Shown: in pieces, positions 6,608 to 10,299 of the stretch
Layout: every line of letters begins with the position of its first letter
Position numbering within the stretch: position 1 is the first letter of the stretch
Assembly (NCBI GenBank): GCA_934133115.1
Contig: CAKPAV010000042.1
Coordinates: forward strand, 1-10,299
Length of the DNA stretch: 10,299 nucleotides
Origin: an uncultured Bacilli bacterium
GTDB lineage: Bacteria > Bacillota_I > Bacilli_A > RFN20 > CAG-826
Reading direction: 5' to 3'
The notes under the pieces: model-generated
Databases searched by the model: none
What the model saw: the letters and a program-made list of their open reading frames with translations, nothing else
Told to the model about the DNA's origin: nothing
Program-made: the position numbers and the translations under genes

Positions 6608-7685
6608 GATGTTCACCGCCAATCTCTAAATCTTTTTGAATTTCACTAGATACTTCTTTAATACGCTTTGATAAGTTTTTAATAAGTGCTGGTTTTTCAA
6701 TATGTGGAGCACGTGGATCAAGTAACCATGTCTTTGCTGAATGTGTATCACTTATTTTAAACATTGGTGGATCAATAAGAAAATCGATACGCATTGCATA
6801 TTTATTTCTTACTGCGAATGCATCACCAATAATTTCGCTTGTAAATGTTGGAGGGTTACCTGGAATATAGCTTAATGGTTCATCTTTACTTCCTAATTGA
6901 GGAAGAGAAGATAATAATGCCCAAGTATATGGATGCGCGGAACGATAGAATATATCTTCAACAGTTCCGTATTCAACAATTTGGCCACCATACATAACCG
7001 CAACACGATCAGCAACATTAGCAACAACGCCTAAATCGTGAGTAATAAATATTGTTGTCCATTTATATTCTTTTTGTAATTCTTTAATAAGTGATAAGAT
7101 TTGTGCTTGTACTGTTACGTCAAGCGCAGTTGTTGGTTCATCACAAATAAGAATTTCTGGTCGACATGCTAAGGCAATAGCAATAACAACACGTTGACGC
7201 ATACCACCAGAATATTGGAAAGGATAATCATTATATCTTTTTTCCGGTTCTGGGATACGAACTTTTCTAAGTAAATTAATAGCTTCTTCTTTAGCTTCTT
7301 CTTTGCTTAATCCATGATGTAAACGTAATACTTCAGAGATTTGATAACCAATAGAGAATAAAGGGTTTAAAGAAGTCATTGGGTCTTGGAAAATTGTAGC
7401 AATTCTTTTACCACGAATTCCCGCCCATTCTTCAGATTTTTTTAGAGTTGTTAAATCTAAATCACCGAACATAATGCTACCATTAGAAATAAATCCATTA
7501 CTATCTAACATACCAGTAAATGTTTTAGTAAATACTGATTTACCAGATCCAGATTCACCAACAATAGCTAATGTTTCGCCTTCATAAACATCTAAAGAGA
7601 TGTTACGAATAACAGACATTTTTTTACCATGCGATACGAATCCAACGCTTAGGTCTTTTACTTCAAGAACTTTTTTCTTTTCCAT
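6600..7685 (-). CDS. oppD: Oligopeptide ABC transporter ATP-binding protein OppD
   Basis: This 361-residue protein is the first of the two ATPases of the peptide importer. The Walker A motif GESGSGKS is at 43-50, the Q-loop FQDPMTSLNP at 99-108, the signature YSGGM at 158-162, Walker B EILICDEP at 177-184 and the switch histidine in ITHDL at 216. The C-terminal domain has HPYTWALLSSLP (251-262), IPGNPP (274-279), DAFAVRNKYAM (288-298) and KTWLLDPRAP (318-327), a layout known from Firmicutes OppD/AmiE. The cysteine cluster that binds Fe-S in some Dpp/Opp ATPases is absent. The start is clear: TAGGAGG, then TAAAAATT and ATG at 7685. The TAG of that ribosome binding site is also the oppC stop codon, 12 bp separating stop from start. 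All ATPase motifs are intact. Confidence 0.94.
   Translation of the reverse strand: MEKKKVLEVKDLSVGFVSHGKKMSVIRNISLDVYEGETLAIVGESGSGKSVFTKTFTGMLDSNGFISNGSIMFGDLDLTTLKKSEEWAGIRGKRIATIFQDPMTSLNPLFSIGYQISEVLRLHHGLSKEEAKEEAINLLRKVRIPEPEKRYNDYPFQYSGGMRQRVVIAIALACRPEILICDEPTTALDVTVQAQILSLIKELQKEYKWTTIFITHDLGVVANVADRVAVMYGGQIVEYGTVEDIFYRSAHPYTWALLSSLPQLGSKDEPLSYIPGNPPTFTSEIIGDAFAVRNKYAMRIDFLIDPPMFKISDTHSAKTWLLDPRAPHIEKPALIKNLSKRIKEVSSEIQKDLEIGGEHHE
6613..6620 (-). promoter_or_regulatory. Ribosome binding site that fixes the oppF start
   Basis: The minus strand reads GGCGGTGA, then ACATC and the ATG at 6607, all within the last codons of oppD. The same GGCGGTGA core precedes the glycosyltransferase at 2001. 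Confidence 0.65.
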
Positions 7686-7697
7686 AATTTTTACCTC

Positions 7698-8675
7698 CTA
7701 GCGATGGTTTTTAGGATCAGTAGCGTCCGCTAAAGCTAAACCTAAATAGAAGAAACAAACTGTAAGTGGCACCATGACAACCATCGGAGCAAATAAGATA
7801 TGCGGATGGCTTGCCCATTGTGGGTCACTAGCAGCAAGTGTTAATACTTGTCCTAATGTAACTTTTTCTGCGGCATTGAAGCTTAAGTTGAAGTAAGCTA
7901 AGCCAACTTCTGAAGAAATTGCGCCAGGAATTGCCGTAGAAACAACTGTAACGATAACAGAAATTAAATAAGGTAATAAGTTATGAGTAATCATTGCTTT
8001 TGCTGAACTACCAAGAGTTTGTGAAGCAATGTTATACTCACGATTACGAATAATAATAATTTGGTTTCTAATAAAGCCAGCAAGTCCCATCCATCCAAAG
8101 GCACAAAGTACTAAGACAATTGTCCAGAATGAACGAGTTAAGAATTGCATTAATAAAATATAAATTAAGATTGAAGGAATATTATTAATAAAATTACGTA
8201 ATTCAATTAAGATAGGGTCTAACCATTTGAAATATCCCCACATAGAACCAATTAAAATGCCAAAGAAAGTATCGATAAGAGCAACAACTGTGCCAAGGAG
8301 TAACGATAGTTGTGTTCCTCTCCATACTAATGTCCAAAGGTCTAGTTCAGAGTAAGCTCCCATTTGTCCACCAGCAATACCAAATAAGTGTTCCGCAGAT
8401 GGTCCTTCATAAGCACGACCAGAGAACACTTCTCTAGTTGTACCAATAACTTCATATTGTTGAATTAATGGTCCAATGAACGCCATTAAAACCAATAATC
8501 CTAAAATAACAATACAAACAATAGTCAAAGGATTTTTCCACAATTGTTTAAATGTTTCGCCCCAATAAGAGTAAGGAGTTTCATCTAATTTTTCGGCTTC
8601 ATCATCAGAATTACCGACAATTGTAAATAATTCTTTGTTATCAAATTCAATGATATCCTCAATATTTTTTGCCAT
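7698..8675 (-). CDS. oppC: Oligopeptide ABC transporter permease OppC
   Basis: This 325-residue inner-membrane subunit pairs with OppB to form the peptide channel. After a cytoplasmic, acidic N-terminal extension of about 45 residues comes a first helix (51-70), as is usual for OppC. An extracytoplasmic loop with AEHLFGIAGG follows (94-103; the family form is HxLGTD-like). Five more helices lie near 121-146, 163-180, 183-201, 236-256 and 293-316. The EAA loop that docks on the ATPases is at about 216-236, with QTLGSSAKAMITHNLLP. The C-terminus, LGLALADATDP, is typical of OppC/DppC. The ATG at 8675 follows GGGGGTGGAG. The oppB stop TAG runs straight into this sequence, with 12 bp between stop and start. 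Substrate range cannot be read from the permease. Confidence 0.93.
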   Translation of the reverse strand: MAKNIEDIIEFDNKELFTIVGNSDDEAEKLDETPYSYWGETFKQLWKNPLTIVCIVILGLLVLMAFIGPLIQQYEVIGTTREVFSGRAYEGPSAEHLFGIAGGQMGAYSELDLWTLVWRGTQLSLLLGTVVALIDTFFGILIGSMWGYFKWLDPILIELRNFINNIPSILIYILLMQFLTRSFWTIVLVLCAFGWMGLAGFIRNQIIIIRNREYNIASQTLGSSAKAMITHNLLPYLISVIVTVVSTAIPGAISSEVGLAYFNLSFNAAEKVTLGQVLTLAASDPQWASHPHILFAPMVVMVPLTVCFFYLGLALADATDPKNHR

Positions 8676-8687
8676 TTACTCCACCCC

Positions 8688-9893
8688 CTAATCCGACGTC
8701 AAGCTGACACGAGGGTCAACAATAGCAGTAACAATATCACCAGCGAGGTAAGCGACAATTGATATTAATGCTGATACAACAACGATACCTTGTAAAGCGT
8801 AAGTATCGTTCGCGCTATTAGCGGTAATCAATAATCCACCTAATCCTGGAATACTATAAATATTTTCAATATAGAATGAGCCTAGTAATGCACCTAATAC
8901 CGCAGAAGGAATTGATCTAACTAAAGGTACGATTGCATTTCTTAAAACGTGAGTGTACATAATTCTATTTTCAGATAAGCCTTTTGCTCTTGCAAATTTA
9001 ACATAATCTGAGTTGAATTCATCAAGCATAAATCTTCTTACCCAAAGAGCAATACCAGCCATACCAGTTAAGCCCATAGTAAGTGCAGGAGCTAACCAGC
9101 TTACAAAGTTATTTGCATCATATTGATTTGGTAAACCAATAACATAAACTAAAAGTAATTGCCAAATATAGTAATAAGCAATACCCGGGATAGCATCAAT
9201 GGAAATAATATAAGCTTTACCTATCTTATCCACAACACCATCTTTATGTTTCGCCATCATTACCCCAAGTGGATAACCAATAGCAAGTTCAATAACAACC
9301 GCTAAGATACCAACTCTAAATGAGTGAATCATTTTTTCTTGGAAAATAATATCAATAACATATGGGCTCTTATAACCTGGTAAGAAATATGATTTACCTA
9401 AATCCATAATAAATGTACGGCAGTCATGAACATTAACATAACTTATAGTTTCGCCAGCAGCATTAGTAACTGCATCTAATACATCTTCTGTACAAACAAC
9501 TTTTGGGAAAGGTAAAATTTTGTAATAATAATTTAAGATTTGTCCTAATATTTCTCCAAAAGAATCACCATATAGTCCTAAATTTCTTAAAACTTCATTG
9601 CAACGTACTGTTCTTAAATCTTCTGGAATTTTATCCCATGATCCAATTGTAGCCTTACAAATTGCAGTTGGATCTTTTAAACGTAGTAGTAAATATGTCG
9701 CTGTAATAGCTAACATAATAGAAATCAAAGCAGAACCAATTCTTTTTAATGAATAAATTAATAAAGGATGAGCAAATATGCTTTGAATTTTTTGGTTATT
9801 TTTAAATATAACCTTATGCGATACTAGAACAACGAATATAACGAATATTAATAGCAACGCAATAATGGTATATCCTATCAAAAATGTTTCCAT
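8688..9893 (-). CDS. oppB: Oligopeptide ABC transporter permease OppB, with long extracytoplasmic insert
   Basis: This 401-residue permease is about 95 residues longer than the ~306-residue E. coli OppB. It has an extra hydrophobic segment at 5-24 before the family's usual first helix (about 50-70). A long loop at about 72-190 replaces the usual shorter one, and all four cysteines of the protein are in it (79, 98, 134, 158). The remaining helices are near 191-213, 226-252, 265-286, 328-345 and 367-392. The EAA motif DYVKFARAKGLSENRIMYTH is at 296-315, IPGLGG at 348-353 and the terminal VDPR at 392-395, all normal. Long OppB/AmiC forms are known in streptococci and mycoplasmas, so the length alone is not abnormal. 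The start is well supported by AAGGAGG 7 bases before the ATG at 9893. It lies 107 bp after oppA. Confidence 0.93.
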   Translation of the reverse strand: METFLIGYTIIALLLIFVIFVVLVSHKVIFKNNQKIQSIFAHPLLIYSLKRIGSALISIMLAITATYLLLRLKDPTAICKATIGSWDKIPEDLRTVRCNEVLRNLGLYGDSFGEILGQILNYYYKILPFPKVVCTEDVLDAVTNAAGETISYVNVHDCRTFIMDLGKSYFLPGYKSPYVIDIIFQEKMIHSFRVGILAVVIELAIGYPLGVMMAKHKDGVVDKIGKAYIISIDAIPGIAYYYIWQLLLVYVIGLPNQYDANNFVSWLAPALTMGLTGMAGIALWVRRFMLDEFNSDYVKFARAKGLSENRIMYTHVLRNAIVPLVRSIPSAVLGALLGSFYIENIYSIPGLGGLLITANSANDTYALQGIVVVSALISIVAYLAGDIVTAIVDPRVSLTSD

Positions 9894-9928
9894 TATTTTC
9901 CTCCTTGTGCTTCCTTAAAAATGCATAA

Positions 9929-9955
9929 GAGATTAGATCGATTAGACCTAATCTC
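9929..9955 (-). promoter_or_regulatory. Stem-loop in the oppA-oppB intergenic region, possible attenuator
   Basis: An 8-bp stem, GAGATTAG (9929-9936) and CTAATCTC (9948-9955), encloses an 11-nt loop. On the minus-strand transcript it is followed by TTATGCATTTTT, an imperfect U-run. The loop carries another copy of the pairing sequence, so the transcript can alternatively form a short GATTA/TAATC hairpin. A leaky terminator or RNA-stabilising hairpin after oppA would make the binding protein more abundant than the permease, as is common in such operons. Confidence 0.5.
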
Positions 9956-9974
9956 AGAAAAGTTTTTTTGTTTT

Positions 9975-9994
9975 AAACTAGATAGTTCTAGTTT
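9975..9994 (-). promoter_or_regulatory. Second stem-loop just after the oppA stop
   Basis: A perfect 7-bp stem, AAACTAG (9975-9981) and CTAGTTT (9988-9994), encloses a 6-nt loop. It begins 6 bp after the oppA stop codon. On the transcript it is followed by A-rich sequence rather than U-rich, so it is more likely an mRNA 3'-end stabiliser or processing barrier than a terminator. Confidence 0.4.
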
Positions 9995-10000
9995 CATCTA

Positions 10001-10299
10001 TTAATCATAGATTGTATAGCTAGAATTTGCTAAAGCAGCTTTTTTGTTTGATTCAAATAATGCTTTAGCGGCCTTACGTTCAGCACCACCCATAACAGTT
10101 GTTAATGAGTAAACGCCTTTTAATTTGTAAGAACTTAATCCATAAGCTGCAGATGGTGTCTCATAACCAGCAAGTTTAGAGATTGTTACTGACCAGCCTT
10201 GACCTTGCATATATGCAGGAGAAATAATATGTACATTCCATAATAATTCGTATTCTGCTTTTGCAAATAGTTTAAATCTTTCATCAGTGTTATCAGTTG
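10001..10299 (-). CDS. oppA: Oligopeptide-binding protein OppA, C-terminal 98 residues only
   Basis: The frame is open to the right edge of the window, so this is the 3' end of a longer gene. An internal ATG at 10210 is not a start, because the residues before it continue the family pattern. The visible part reads DTDERFKLFAKAEYELLW, then HIISPAYMQGQGWSVTISK and YGLSSYKLKGVY, which matches the end of family-5 solute-binding proteins: the helix with xxRxxLxxxAExxL followed by a strand ending in a proline and an aromatic residue. The protein would sit outside the membrane as a lipoprotein and deliver peptides to OppB/OppC, but its signal and lipobox are outside the window. Its position just upstream of oppB supports the call. 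A close relative binding a different peptide class cannot be excluded. Confidence 0.85.
   Translation of the reverse strand, partial: TDNTDERFKLFAKAEYELLWNVHIISPAYMQGQGWSVTISKLAGYETPSAAYGLSSYKLKGVYSLTTVMGGAERKAAKALFESNKKAALANSSYTIYD

Noticed and set aside
5597..7685. Fe-S cluster in the C-terminal domains of OppD/OppF
   Set aside because: Some Dpp/Opp ATPases carry a cluster of four cysteines there. Neither protein shows the needed cysteine pattern.

Overview
The window is A+T-rich bacterial DNA read with the standard code: tryptophan is encoded by TGG wherever checked, and there is no sign of UGA recoding. Gene starts carry strong Shine-Dalgarno sequences such as AAGGAGG and TAGGAGG. Gene packing is very tight. 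The best guess is a low-G+C Gram-positive of the Bacilli/Erysipelotrichia/Acholeplasma-like group, possibly an uncultured gut lineage. The evidence is the Firmicutes-style Opp/Ami permease and a BspA-like leucine-rich repeat (LRR) protein with a C-terminal tail that I recall from such genomes. The lineage is inferred, not proven.

Left region (1-3557): the edge of a surface-polysaccharide locus. It holds the 3' part of a family-4 glycosyltransferase on the plus strand, a complete WbuB-like family-4 glycosyltransferase on the minus strand, and a Wzx-type lipid-linked oligosaccharide flippase on the plus strand. The two glycosyltransferases converge and their stop codons overlap inside a small bidirectional terminator. 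The second glycosyltransferase and the flippase diverge from a 95-bp region that holds a perfect 9-bp-arm palindrome and a promoter-like TATAAT box with an A9 tract in front of it.

Right region (3581-10299, minus strand): an oligopeptide ABC importer operon in the order oppA (only its 3' end is visible), oppB, oppC, oppD, oppF. It continues without a gap into a membrane-anchored BspA-like LRR protein whose start codon lies inside the end of oppF. A perfect 10-bp hairpin at 3581-3605 ends this operon and also the converging flippase gene.

How the parts work together: OppA would capture extracellular peptides, OppB/OppC form the membrane channel and OppD/OppF hydrolyse ATP. The LRR protein would be displayed outside the same membrane and made from the same transcript. 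The polysaccharide genes would build and export a repeat-unit glycan. The two halves differ visibly in base composition, with the glycan genes richer in A+T.

The coding starts of three genes were moved downstream from the longest possible open frame, because the Shine-Dalgarno sequence lies inside the longer version. There is no gap above 300 bases. I see no rRNA, tRNA, CRISPR array, transposase or attachment site.
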